From Oscillospiraceae bacterium (GTDB lineage Bacteria > Bacillota > Clostridia > Oscillospirales > UBA929), in NCBI GenBank assembly GCA_031282535.1, contig JAITDM010000307.1, positions 1-10,634 on the forward strand: 10,634 bases of DNA, read 5' to 3'. The notes beneath the pieces were generated by a model. That model saw nothing but the letters and a program-made list of their open reading frames with translations. It was not told where the DNA came from and searched no databases. Below are positions 4,312 through 10,634 of the stretch, one piece after another. The first letter of the stretch is position 1; every line of letters begins with the position of its first letter. The translations under genes were made by a program, and so were the position numbers.

Positions 4312-6135
4312 TCACTGCGGATGAAAATGCGCATAGACGGCCTGCGCCACCGGTTTCGGCAGCACGGCCGCGAGCGTCTCCGGGTCCGCCGCCCGGATGT
4401 GCCGGATCAGTTTGAAATGGCGCAACAACGCCGCCCGGCGCGCCGGCCCCAGGCCCGGGATGCCGTCGAGCCCGGAGCGGACGGACTGCTTGCCGTGGCG
4501 CGCGTGGTGGTACGTGACGGCAAAGCGGTGCGTCTCCTCTTGTATGCGCCCGATGAGCGAAAACAGCGCGGGGATCGCCTGGATCCCCACCTCCCGCCCC
4601 TCCGGCGAGACCAGCGCCCGGGTGCGGTGCCTGTCGTCCTTGACCATCCCGTAGACCGGGATGTCCAGTCCGCACGCCGCAAGGACGGACAGCGCCGCCG
4701 CCGCGTGCGCCTGCCCCCCGTCGATGAGAAGCAGGTCGGGCGCCTCCGCAAAGCCTTTGTCCCCCGCGTTCAGGCGGGCAAACCGGCGGGTCAGCGTCTC
4801 GCGCATGGCGTCGTAATCGTCCGACGCGCCGCTCGCCCGGATCAAAAAACGGCGGTAGTCTTTTTTGCGCGGCGCCGTGTCGAAGAAAACCGTCATGGCG
4901 CCCACCGTGTCCTGCCCGCCGGTGTGCGAGATGTCGTAGGCCTCCAGACGGCGGGGCGGACGCGGCAGGCCGAGCATGCGCTGCAGGGCCGTCGTCAGCG
5001 CGCCGGCGCGCTCCTCGGCGGTCGTCAGCCGGACGGCCTCCTCGCGGGCGTTGTTCTCCGCCATCTCGACGAGCCGGCGCTTCTCGCCCCGCTTCGGCGC
5101 GACGAGTTCCACCCGGTGCCCGGCCAGGCCGCCCAGCCACGCGGCGACGGCCTCGCCATCCTCCAGCGTGCAGGGCAGCAGGATCTGTCGGGGAAAAGCG
5201 CGGCGCGGCAGATAAAATTGTTTGACAAACGCGGAGACGGTGTCGCGCGCCTCCCCGGAGAGCTCCTGCCCCACGACGGTTACGTCGCGGTCGAAGAGCG
5301 CCCCGTCGATGAAGTGCAGTACGGCCAGGCAGGTCTTGGCCTCGGTGGCGCAGACGCCGATCACGTCGGTGTCCGCCATGCTGCCCGAGACGACTTTCTG
5401 ACGGGCGCCCAGACGGACAATCCCATTCAGCTGGTCGCGGAGCTGGGCCGCCTTTTCAAAGAGCAGCGCCTCGGCGGCGCGCTCCATCTCCGCGCGCAGC
5501 TCGTCCGCCACGGCGAGATACTTTCCCTCCAACACGGAGACGGCCTGCCTCACGGCAGCCCGCATCTCCTCCGGGGCGACGCCGCCCCGGCAGGGGGCGA
5601 GACAGCGGCCCATGTGGTACTGCAGACAGGGCCTCTCGCGGCCGATGTCCCGCGGGAACTGCCGCCGGCAGACGGGCAACCGAAACACGCCGCACACCGC
5701 TTCGATGACGCGCTGTGTGGTCTGCCGGCCGCCGTAGGGCCCGAAATAGCGCGCGCCGTCGTCCTTCCACTTGTTCGCCAGGGTAAAGCGCGGGTACGCC
5801 TCCTGCACCGACAGGCGGATAAACGGATATCCCTTGTCGTCTTTCAGCAGGATGTTGTACCGGGGCTGGTGGCGCTTGATCAGAGAGCACTCGAGCACCA
5901 GCGCCTCAAATTCGCTGTCCGCCACAATGGTGTCGAAGTCGTCCACCTGCGACACCATGGCGGCCGTCTTGGCGCTGTGGGCCGCCGAGTCCTGAAAATA
6001 TTGGCTGACGCGGTGTTTCAGCATCTTGGCCTTGCCGATGTAGAGGACCTCGGCGCTCGCGTTCATCATGATGTAGACGCCGGGGCGCAACGGCAGCGAA
6101 AGCGCCTTTTGTTTCAGGCTCTGGAGTTTGGTCAT
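4312..6135 (-). CDS. uvrC: UvrABC system protein C (excinuclease subunit)
   Basis: Makes both incisions around bulky DNA lesions in nucleotide excision repair, with UvrA and UvrB. Numbering from the chosen start, the 607-aa protein has an N-terminal GIY-YIG nuclease (GVY 19-21, YIGKAK 32-37, R42, acidic residues near 75-82). Four cysteines, C156, C170, C178 and C182, match the known iron-sulfur ligands. A UVR domain for UvrB contact lies at about 200-240. The RNase H-like nuclease has D401 (YDISH), D472 (LIDGG) and H536 (ETHRF), and a C-terminal helix-hairpin-helix region begins near 556 (LDGIPGLGPARR). All catalytic residues appear intact. An ATG at 6156 is in frame, but only the ATG at 6135 has a ribosome binding site (GGGAGG, 8 bases upstream), so I use 6135. 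HPr lies upstream with a terminator between; rsmD follows 12 bases downstream. Confidence 0.97.
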   Translation of the reverse strand: MTKLQSLKQKALSLPLRPGVYIMMNASAEVLYIGKAKMLKHRVSQYFQDSAAHSAKTAAMVSQVDDFDTIVADSEFEALVLECSLIKRHQPRYNILLKDDKGYPFIRLSVQEAYPRFTLANKWKDDGARYFGPYGGRQTTQRVIEAVCGVFRLPVCRRQFPRDIGRERPCLQYHMGRCLAPCRGGVAPEEMRAAVRQAVSVLEGKYLAVADELRAEMERAAEALLFEKAAQLRDQLNGIVRLGARQKVVSGSMADTDVIGVCATEAKTCLAVLHFIDGALFDRDVTVVGQELSGEARDTVSAFVKQFYLPRRAFPRQILLPCTLEDGEAVAAWLGGLAGHRVELVAPKRGEKRRLVEMAENNAREEAVRLTTAEERAGALTTALQRMLGLPRPPRRLEAYDISHTGGQDTVGAMTVFFDTAPRKKDYRRFLIRASGASDDYDAMRETLTRRFARLNAGDKGFAEAPDLLLIDGGQAHAAAALSVLAACGLDIPVYGMVKDDRHRTRALVSPEGREVGIQAIPALFSLIGRIQEETHRFAVTYHHARHGKQSVRSGLDGIPGLGPARRAALLRHFKLIRHIRAADPETLAAVLPKPVAQAVYAHFHPQ

Positions 6136-6159
6136 GGGGTATCCCTCCCGCCGCATAAC

Positions 6160-6185
6160 AAAAAGCGCCGCCGGGCGGCGGTGCT
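6160..6185 (-). terminator. Intrinsic terminator after the HPr gene
   Basis: On the minus strand AGC-A-CCGCC (6185-6177) pairs with GGCGG-C-GCT (6172-6164) around GCCC, with one mismatch, followed by TTTTT (6164-6160). It lies 17 bases after the HPr stop and 24 bases before the uvrC start. It should stop most transcription from the HPr promoter; uvrC must rely on read-through or another promoter. Confidence 0.8.
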
Positions 6186-6201
6186 CTGTGTCGTTTTGGC
6201 G

Positions 6202-6468
6202 CTATACCTCTGTGAAATTGGAGGAGATGAGTTCCACCAACGCGTCCACCGCGTCCTCTTCATCGGCGCCGTCGGCCATGATGTTGATCTGTGTCCCCCG
6301 GATGATGCCCAGGGACAACACACCAAGCAAACTCTTGGCGTTGACACGGCGTTCCTCTTTTTCCACCCAGATGCTGCTTTTGTACTCATTGGCCTTTTGT
6401 ATAAAAAAAGTAGCGGGCCGGGCGTGCAGCCCCACCTGATTGTTAACCGTCACTTCACGGGAAACCAT
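6202..6468 (-). CDS. ptsH: HPr-family phosphocarrier protein
   Basis: Small cytoplasmic carrier of the sugar phosphotransferase system, passing phosphate from enzyme I to sugar-specific enzyme II proteins. The 88-aa product has the His motif GLHARPA with phosphorylatable H15, R17 beside it, and KSLLGVLSLGI with S46, the site phosphorylated by HPr kinase in Gram-positive bacteria to form the CcpA co-repressor. H15 argues against Crh, which has Gln there. The length is typical of HPr. No other PTS gene is nearby, and I cannot tell whether this is the only HPr of the genome, so the symbol is tentative. The ATG at 6468 follows GAGGGAG about 9 bases upstream. A strong promoter and a terminator make it a separate transcription unit between mutS2 and uvrC. 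Confidence 0.93.
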   Translation of the reverse strand: MVSREVTVNNQVGLHARPATFFIQKANEYKSSIWVEKEERRVNAKSLLGVLSLGIIRGTQINIMADGADEEDAVDALVELISSNFTEV

Positions 6469-6521
6469 CGTACCATCTCCCTCACTGGCGTGATCCGTCT
6501 TCTCACGATATTACTATACCT

Positions 6522-6550
6522 ACTATACCAATCGAAACAGGATAAGTCAA
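6522..6550 (-). promoter_or_regulatory. Sigma-A promoter of the HPr gene
   Basis: On the minus strand the -35 box TTGACT (6550-6545) and -10 box TATAGT (6527-6522) are separated by 17 bases. A second TATAGT copy follows at 6518-6513, too far from the -35 box to be its partner but possibly relevant to start-site choice. The HPr start codon is about 45 bases downstream of the likely transcription start. It looks stronger than any other protein-gene promoter in the window. Confidence 0.85.
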
Positions 6551-6593
6551 CTATTTTTTGAGAACACACGGACGCGGACGCGCATTTAGGCGC

Positions 6594-6603
6594 CGGGGCC
6601 CCG
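6594..6603. repeat. 10-bp palindrome after mutS2
   Basis: CGGGGCCCCG lies one base beyond the TAA of mutS2 in the minus direction. There is no U-tract downstream, so termination of the era-recO-mutS2 transcript here is not evident, and read-through into the HPr gene is possible. Confidence 0.4.
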
Positions 6604-6604
6604 T

Positions 6605-9016
6605 TTATTTCAGTTCTACAATCGTCACGCCCTGTTCCCCCTCCCCATAGCGGCCCGGCCGGAAAGCGGCCACCTGACGGCAGCCGCGCAACGCCGTCTG
6701 GACGGCTTTGCGCAAAACCCCGGTGCCTTTTCCGTGGATGATGGTCACGGTGTGCAGCCCGCCCAGCACCGCCTGGTCGAGAAAACGGTCCAGCTCCAGC
6801 AGCGCCTCGTCGGCCGCCTGGCCCCGCAGATCCAGTTCCCGCGCGGCGGCCTCCAGTCTGGGGCCGGCGGGCGAAGACGCACCCGGCGCGATCGGCGCCG
6901 GACGCCGGTCCCGGTCCGTCTCCCACATGACTTTGGGCGCGTCTACGAGCCGCACTTCGTCCTCCCGGACCGTCACCTTCAAAAGGCCGGCCTGCAGCGT
7001 GAGCGTCTGCCCCTGCCGGGCCAGCACGACGGCCCGCGTGCCCACCTTGGGCAGTTCCACCGTGTCCCCCGGCACGACGGGGCGCGCGGGCTTCTCCACC
7101 GCCGGCGCCTCGCCCGCCCGGCCGCCGGAGACCGCCTCGTCCGCCTCGCGCAGGCGGCGGCGGAGCGCGGCGCGCGCGTCGTTGTACTCCTGCGCCTGCA
7201 TGGCCCCGTCGGCGCGCGTCTTCAGCTCCTTGGCCTCCCGCAGCACCTCGTCGGCCGCCATACGCGCCTGTTCCAGGATGAGACGCGCCTCCGCGCGGGC
7301 GCGGTCCGCCGTCTTCTCCTGCGCGCGCTCCGCGAGGGCGCGGGCCTCCCGGCTCCGGCGCAGATGTTCCTCCGCCGCCAGGCGGTCCGCGTCCGCCGCC
7401 TGCCTGGCGCGCTCCATGGCCTGACGCTCGGCTTCGAGCCTCGCCAGCACCTCTTCGAAGGAGGCGTCCTCCGCCCCCACCTGCGCGCCGGCGCGCGCGA
7501 TGACCTCCTCGGGCAGGCCGAGCCGGCGGGAGATGGCGAAGGCGTTGGAGCGCCCGGGTACGCCGATGAGCAGCCGGTAGGTCGGCCGCAGCGTCTCCAC
7601 GTCGAATTCGCAGGAGGCGTTTTCCACCCCCTTCGTGCTCAGCGCGAACGCCTTCAGTTCGGCGTAGTGCGTTGTGGCGGCCACGCGCGCGCCGAGCATG
7701 CGGGCGTGCTGGATGATCGCCACGGCCAGCGCCGCGCCCTCCACCGGGTCCGTGCCCGCGCCGAGCTCGTCGAACAACACCAGCGTGGACGGACCGGCCC
7801 GGTCCAAAATCGACACGATGTTCGTCATGTGCGACGAAAACGTCGAGAGCGACTGCTCGATGCTCTGCTCGTCGCCGATGTCGGCCAGCACCGCGTCGAA
7901 GCGCGACAGCACGCTGCCCTCCAGCGCCGGGACGTGCAGCCCGCAGGCGGCCATGAGCGTGAAAAGGCCGAGGGTCTTGAGCGTCACCGTCTTGCCGCCG
8001 GTGTTCGGGCCCGTGATGATCAGCGTGTCGAAGGTCTGCCCCAGCCGCACCGAGACGGGCACCACCTGCCCGCGGGCGATGAGCGGGTGTCTCGCCTCGC
8101 GCAGCGAGACCTCACCCGTCTCGTTCAGCGCCGGCCGGGCGGCGTCCATCTGCAGCGAGAGCTTACCCTTCGCGAAGATCAAGTCCAGCGCCACCAGCGC
8201 GTCGTAATCGTTCTCCATGTCGTCGGCGTGTTCGGCGGCCTGCGCCGAGAGCTCCGCCAAAATGCGCTCGATCTCGGCCTTCTCCTTGGCGGCCAGTTCC
8301 CGCAGCTCGTTGCCCATCTGCACGACGGGCAGCGGCTCGATGAAGAACGTGGCGCCGGACGCCGACACGTCGTGGACAAGCCCCGGCACCTCCCCGCGGG
8401 ACTCGCTCTTCACCGGGATGACATAGCGGTCCGACCGGATCGTGATGATGGGCTCCTGCAAGTGCCGCGCGTAGGCGGAGGAGGAGATGATGCGCTGCAG
8501 CGTCTCCCGCGCGCGCGCGCTCACGGCGCGCATGTGGCGGCGGATGTCGGCGAGCGCGGACGAGGCGATGTCGGCGATCTCCTCCTCGCTCAAAATCACC
8601 GTCGTGATGCGCTCCTCCAGATACTTGTTCGCCTTCAGGACGGCAAACAGGTGGTCGATGTCGGTCTTCACGTGCCCGTCCTGGCTGCCGTAGTCCTTCA
8701 CGGTGCGCGCCGTGTGCAGCAGAGAGGCGATGTCCAGCAGCTCCCGGGGCGTCAGTACGCCCCCCAGCTCCGCCCGGCGCAGGGAGAGGCCCACCGCGCG
8801 GACGCCGGAAAAGACAGGGCTGCCCCGCAGCCCGATGAGGGTGTGCGCGGCGTCGGTCTCCCGCTGGCGGCGTTCGGCCTCCCAGAGGCTGTCCGCCGGC
8901 CTGAGCGCCCGGGCCGCCTCGCGGGCCGCCTCGCAGACGGCCTCCCCGGCGAGCAACTCCAGCACGGCCGGCAGCTCCAATGTCCTATAAGATTTCTCCA
9001 CCAAAGCGTCCGCCAT
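6605..9016 (-). CDS. mutS2: Endonuclease MutS2
   Basis: DNA-binding ATPase of the MutS family that lacks the mismatch-recognition domain. Relatives act against recombination intermediates and, in Bacillus subtilis, in rescue of collided ribosomes. The 803-aa product has an N-terminal core with RYVIPVKSESRG near 195, Walker A GPNTGGKT (336-343), the ABC-type signature SLSTFSSHM near 388-396, and Walker B VLFDELGAGTDP with D416/E417. A long Ala/Arg/Glu-rich coiled coil covers about 510-640. A C-terminal Smr nuclease domain begins with LDLRG (728-732) and contains HGKGTG (761-766). All expected motifs are intact and the length is normal (about 780-800 aa). The ATG at 9016 is supported by AAAGGA upstream; the frame stays open further, but nothing supports an earlier start. 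It follows recO with a 71-base gap that holds a perfect palindrome. Confidence 0.96.
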   Translation of the reverse strand: MADALVEKSYRTLELPAVLELLAGEAVCEAAREAARALRPADSLWEAERRQRETDAAHTLIGLRGSPVFSGVRAVGLSLRRAELGGVLTPRELLDIASLLHTARTVKDYGSQDGHVKTDIDHLFAVLKANKYLEERITTVILSEEEIADIASSALADIRRHMRAVSARARETLQRIISSSAYARHLQEPIITIRSDRYVIPVKSESRGEVPGLVHDVSASGATFFIEPLPVVQMGNELRELAAKEKAEIERILAELSAQAAEHADDMENDYDALVALDLIFAKGKLSLQMDAARPALNETGEVSLREARHPLIARGQVVPVSVRLGQTFDTLIITGPNTGGKTVTLKTLGLFTLMAACGLHVPALEGSVLSRFDAVLADIGDEQSIEQSLSTFSSHMTNIVSILDRAGPSTLVLFDELGAGTDPVEGAALAVAIIQHARMLGARVAATTHYAELKAFALSTKGVENASCEFDVETLRPTYRLLIGVPGRSNAFAISRRLGLPEEVIARAGAQVGAEDASFEEVLARLEAERQAMERARQAADADRLAAEEHLRRSREARALAERAQEKTADRARAEARLILEQARMAADEVLREAKELKTRADGAMQAQEYNDARAALRRRLREADEAVSGGRAGEAPAVEKPARPVVPGDTVELPKVGTRAVVLARQGQTLTLQAGLLKVTVREDEVRLVDAPKVMWETDRDRRPAPIAPGASSPAGPRLEAAARELDLRGQAADEALLELDRFLDQAVLGGLHTVTIIHGKGTGVLRKAVQTALRGCRQVAAFRPGRYGEGEQGVTIVELK

Positions 9017-9061
9017 CGTCCGTCCTTTCGCTTGAGGGTCTGTGAAACCGCAGCGCCCCCG

Positions 9062-9077
9062 GCGCCCGATCGGGCGC
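9062..9077. repeat. Perfect 16-bp palindrome between recO and mutS2
   Basis: GCGCCCGATCGGGCGC equals its own reverse complement and can form a 6-bp G+C stem with a GATC loop in the mRNA, about 10 bases after the recO stop. No U-tract follows on the minus strand. Confidence 0.65.
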
Positions 9078-9087
9078 ATATTTACCA

Positions 9088-9834
9088 TTATTTTACAATT
9101 CTTTTGTAGAAGTGCAGCGTGTGAAACCCGCGTTCGAGTTGGGCGAGCACGAAGGCCTCCGCGGCGGCCGAGAGCATGGCCAGCGCGCCGGCGGGCAGGG
9201 CAAAAGAAAACAGCCGCTTGGCGTCGCCGTGCACAACGTGCCGCAGGGCCCGCCAGGCGTCCGTGCCGAGGGGCAGCGACAGCCCCCCCTCCAGCCCGGC
9301 GCGGCAGGCGGCGCAATGCACGCTCCCCTGGCCCAGGTGGAGGCACGGTTCCACAGGGGGCGCGCGCCCGCAGACGGGGCACGCCTCCACCGCCGGCTGA
9401 AAGCCGCAGACCGACATCATCCGAAACTCCGCCGCCGGTTTGACAAGCGCCGGCGGTTTTTCAAAATGCGCCAGCGCGTGGCAGGCGTTGAGGATCAGGT
9501 TCAGCAGCGCCGGGTCGGCCACCTCCCCGGCCAGCGTCTCACAGAGTTCCGCCAGGTACGCGGCCAGGGACAGCCGTTCGATGTCCGTGCGCAGCGCGTG
9601 GAACGAGTCGATGATCTCGGCGTCGTCGAGCGTACAGCGCCCTCTGTGTTCAAAGAGCGTCATGTGCGCGTAGACAAAGGGCTGTGCGGCCGCCATCAGC
9701 GGGCCGCCGCTGCGCCGCGCGCCGCGGACCGCCACCGTGCGCTTGCCCTCCGCGCGGGTGAGCACGGTGAGGATCTTATCGTTTTCCCGGTAGAGCGCCT
9801 CGCGCAGCACAAAACCCTCGGTCTGCCAGTGCAT
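9088..9834 (-). CDS. recO: DNA repair protein RecO
   Basis: Recombination mediator of the RecFOR pathway: it anneals SSB-covered single strands and, with RecR, helps load RecA at gaps. The 248-aa product begins MHWQTEGFVLREALYRENDK, typical of the RecO N-terminal OB fold (about 1-80; LTVLTRAEGKRTVAVRGARR). A helical region follows, with a Cys4 zinc-finger-like set C152-x2-C155 and C174-x2-C177, as in many RecO proteins. The length is normal (about 240-260 aa). The ATG at 9834 follows GGGGGATGTGAG. It lies 50 bases after era; era-recO is a common pair in Firmicutes. The C terminus is HFYKRIVK and the stop is TAA. Confidence 0.95.
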   Translation of the reverse strand: MHWQTEGFVLREALYRENDKILTVLTRAEGKRTVAVRGARRSGGPLMAAAQPFVYAHMTLFEHRGRCTLDDAEIIDSFHALRTDIERLSLAAYLAELCETLAGEVADPALLNLILNACHALAHFEKPPALVKPAAEFRMMSVCGFQPAVEACPVCGRAPPVEPCLHLGQGSVHCAACRAGLEGGLSLPLGTDAWRALRHVVHGDAKRLFSFALPAGALAMLSAAAEAFVLAQLERGFHTLHFYKRIVK

Positions 9835-9858
9835 CTCACATCCCCCGGTCCCGGGTCC

Positions 9859-9875
9859 CGGCGCCCCGTGCGCCG
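9859..9875. repeat. Stem-loop between era and recO
   Basis: CGGCGC (9859-9864) pairs with GCGCCG (9870-9875) around CCCGT, 9 bases after the era stop. No U-tract follows on the minus strand. The adjacent GGTCCCG repeats twice in tandem. Confidence 0.5.
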
Positions 9876-9884
9876 TTCACCGCG

Positions 9885-10634
9885 TTACAGATCGAAGCCG
9901 AGGTCCCGGAGCTGGCCCGGCTTGTCGCGCCAGTCTGTCTTGACCTTGACCCAGGACTGAAAGTGGACAGGCCCGCCGTACATCTCCTCCAACTCGGCCC
10001 GCGCCTCCTGTCCCACCTGTTTCAGCATCGCGCCGCGCCGGCCGATCAAGATGCCCTTGTGCGACTCGCGCTCGCAGACGATCGTCACCCCGACGTCCAC
10101 CAGGCCGTTTTCCCGCTCGCGGAGCGTGTCCGTCACGACGGCCACCCCGTGGGGCACCTCCTGTTCGAGGTGATTCAGCAGTTTTTCCCGCACGATCTCC
10201 GCGATCAGCATCCGGTCCGGCTGGTCGGTGACCTGCCCCTCCGGATAGAGCGCCGGCCCCTCCGGCAGCAGCGGCGCCAGCTCGTCAAAGAGAAACGCCA
10301 CGCCGTCCCCGGCGCGCGCGGAGAGCGGGATGACGGCGGCCCAGGGCAGGGCCGGCCGATAGGCCTCGATGACGGCCAGCAGCGTCTCCTTCTTCACGGT
10401 GTCGATCTTGTGGATGACCAGCACGGCGGGCGGCGCCTCCCCGGCGCGCGCGCGGGCGAGCTGCTCGATGAGCAGCGCCTCCGGCGTGCCGATGCGGGCC
10501 ACAGGCTCCACCATGAGGACGACGACGTCCACGCCGAGAGCCGTCTCCCGGACAAGCCGCACCATGTGTTCCCCCAAACGGTTGCGCGGCCTGTGAAAAC
10601 CGGGGGTATCTAAAAAGACGAACTGGCACGCGTC
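9885..10634 (-). CDS. era: GTPase Era, 5' end outside the window
   Basis: Essential GTPase that binds the 3' end of 16S rRNA through a KH domain and guides 30S maturation. The frame is open to the right edge; 249 residues are visible and about 45-50 N-terminal ones, with the G1 P-loop and G2, are missing. The visible part starts DACQFVFLDTPGFHRPRNR, with G3 motif DTPG at 9-12. The usual G4 NKxD reads HKID (visible residues 75-78; codon CAC at 10412-10410), an unusual change. G5 is SAR (105-107). The Era linker VTDQPDRMLIAEIVREKLL and EVPHG follow, then the KH domain with ESHKGILIGRRGAMLKQVG (GxxG at 198-201) and the conserved end WRDKPGQLRDLGF. A TTG at 10577 is merely a leucine codon inside the G domain, not a start. 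recO follows. Confidence 0.96.
   Translation of the reverse strand, partial: DACQFVFLDTPGFHRPRNRLGEHMVRLVRETALGVDVVVLMVEPVARIGTPEALLIEQLARARAGEAPPAVLVIHKIDTVKKETLLAVIEAYRPALPWAAVIPLSARAGDGVAFLFDELAPLLPEGPALYPEGQVTDQPDRMLIAEIVREKLLNHLEQEVPHGVAVVTDTLRERENGLVDVGVTIVCERESHKGILIGRRGAMLKQVGQEARAELEEMYGGPVHFQSWVKVKTDWRDKPGQLRDLGFDL

Noticed and set aside
6136..6156. Earlier in-frame ATG for UvrC at 6156
   Set aside because: It lies inside the sequence just after the HPr terminator and has no ribosome binding site; the ATG at 6135 has GGGAGG at the right distance.
3937..6561. Very long plus-strand open frame (874 codons) opposite uvrC
   Set aside because: It is antisense to uvrC and HPr, which have full domain motifs. 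Its translation is Arg/His/Pro-rich low complexity, as expected from the complement of G+C-rich codons.
6734..9109. Long plus-strand open frame (791 codons) opposite mutS2
   Set aside because: It is the mirror of the high-G+C codon bias in mutS2. There is no recognisable domain or ribosome binding site.
9017..9382. N-terminal extension of MutS2
   Set aside because: The frame is open but would overlap recO, the translation is Arg/Pro-rich without MutS2 similarity, and ATG 9016 has a good ribosome binding site.
10575..10577. TTG start codon for Era
   Set aside because: The frame continues upstream with QFVFLDTPGFHRPRNR, the G3 region of Era, so the gene simply runs off the window edge.

Overview
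The window looks like a G+C-rich member of the Clostridia, possibly an Oscillospirales-type organism. This is inferred from gene content and order only. The supporting points are a seryl-phosphorylatable HPr, a MutS2 with a C-terminal Smr domain, a RecO with a zinc-type Cys4 cluster, and the order era-recO-mutS2-HPr-uvrC-rsmD-coaD. Shine-Dalgarno sites are AAGGA/GGAGG-like and the visible promoters are sigma-A type with 17-bp spacers. Most of the window is ordinary chromosomal housekeeping DNA. I see no phage, transposase, CRISPR array or defence system.

Layout. At 1-360 (+) lies the 3' part of an unrecognised gene of about 52% G+C, clearly less G+C-rich than the genes from uvrC to era. A tRNA-Leu(GAG) follows on the minus strand (472-558), with a consensus promoter and a plausible terminator. 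A divergent promoter drives a family I inorganic pyrophosphatase (742-1305, +). Next come a small Cys-rich ORF (1386-1547, +) and a G+C-rich block of degenerate repeats (1548-1722). From about 1724 to the right edge everything is coded on the minus strand. In transcription order, right to left, this is era (5' end outside the window), recO, mutS2, HPr, uvrC, rsmD, coaD and a 159-aa coiled-coil protein. A diguanylate cyclase with a Cys-rich PAS-like input region comes last.

How the genes fit together. Era (30S maturation) and RsmD (16S rRNA m2G966 methylation) act on the small ribosomal subunit. RecO, MutS2 and UvrC act in DNA recombination and repair. CoaD makes dephospho-CoA, pyrophosphatase removes PPi, and HPr links sugar uptake to carbon regulation. 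HPr has its own strong promoter and is followed by an intrinsic terminator, so it forms a separate unit inside the repair cluster. uvrC-rsmD and coaD-coiled-coil are tightly spaced, which suggests translational coupling.

Points worth a second look: an Era whose G4 motif reads HKID instead of NKxD; a 19-20-bp-period repeat block next to a REP-like hairpin; the small Cys-rich ORF; the Cys-rich sensor of the cyclase and its structured leader with AG-dinucleotide runs; and G+C-rich perfect stem-loops without U-tracts in four of the wider intergenic gaps of the minus-strand cluster.
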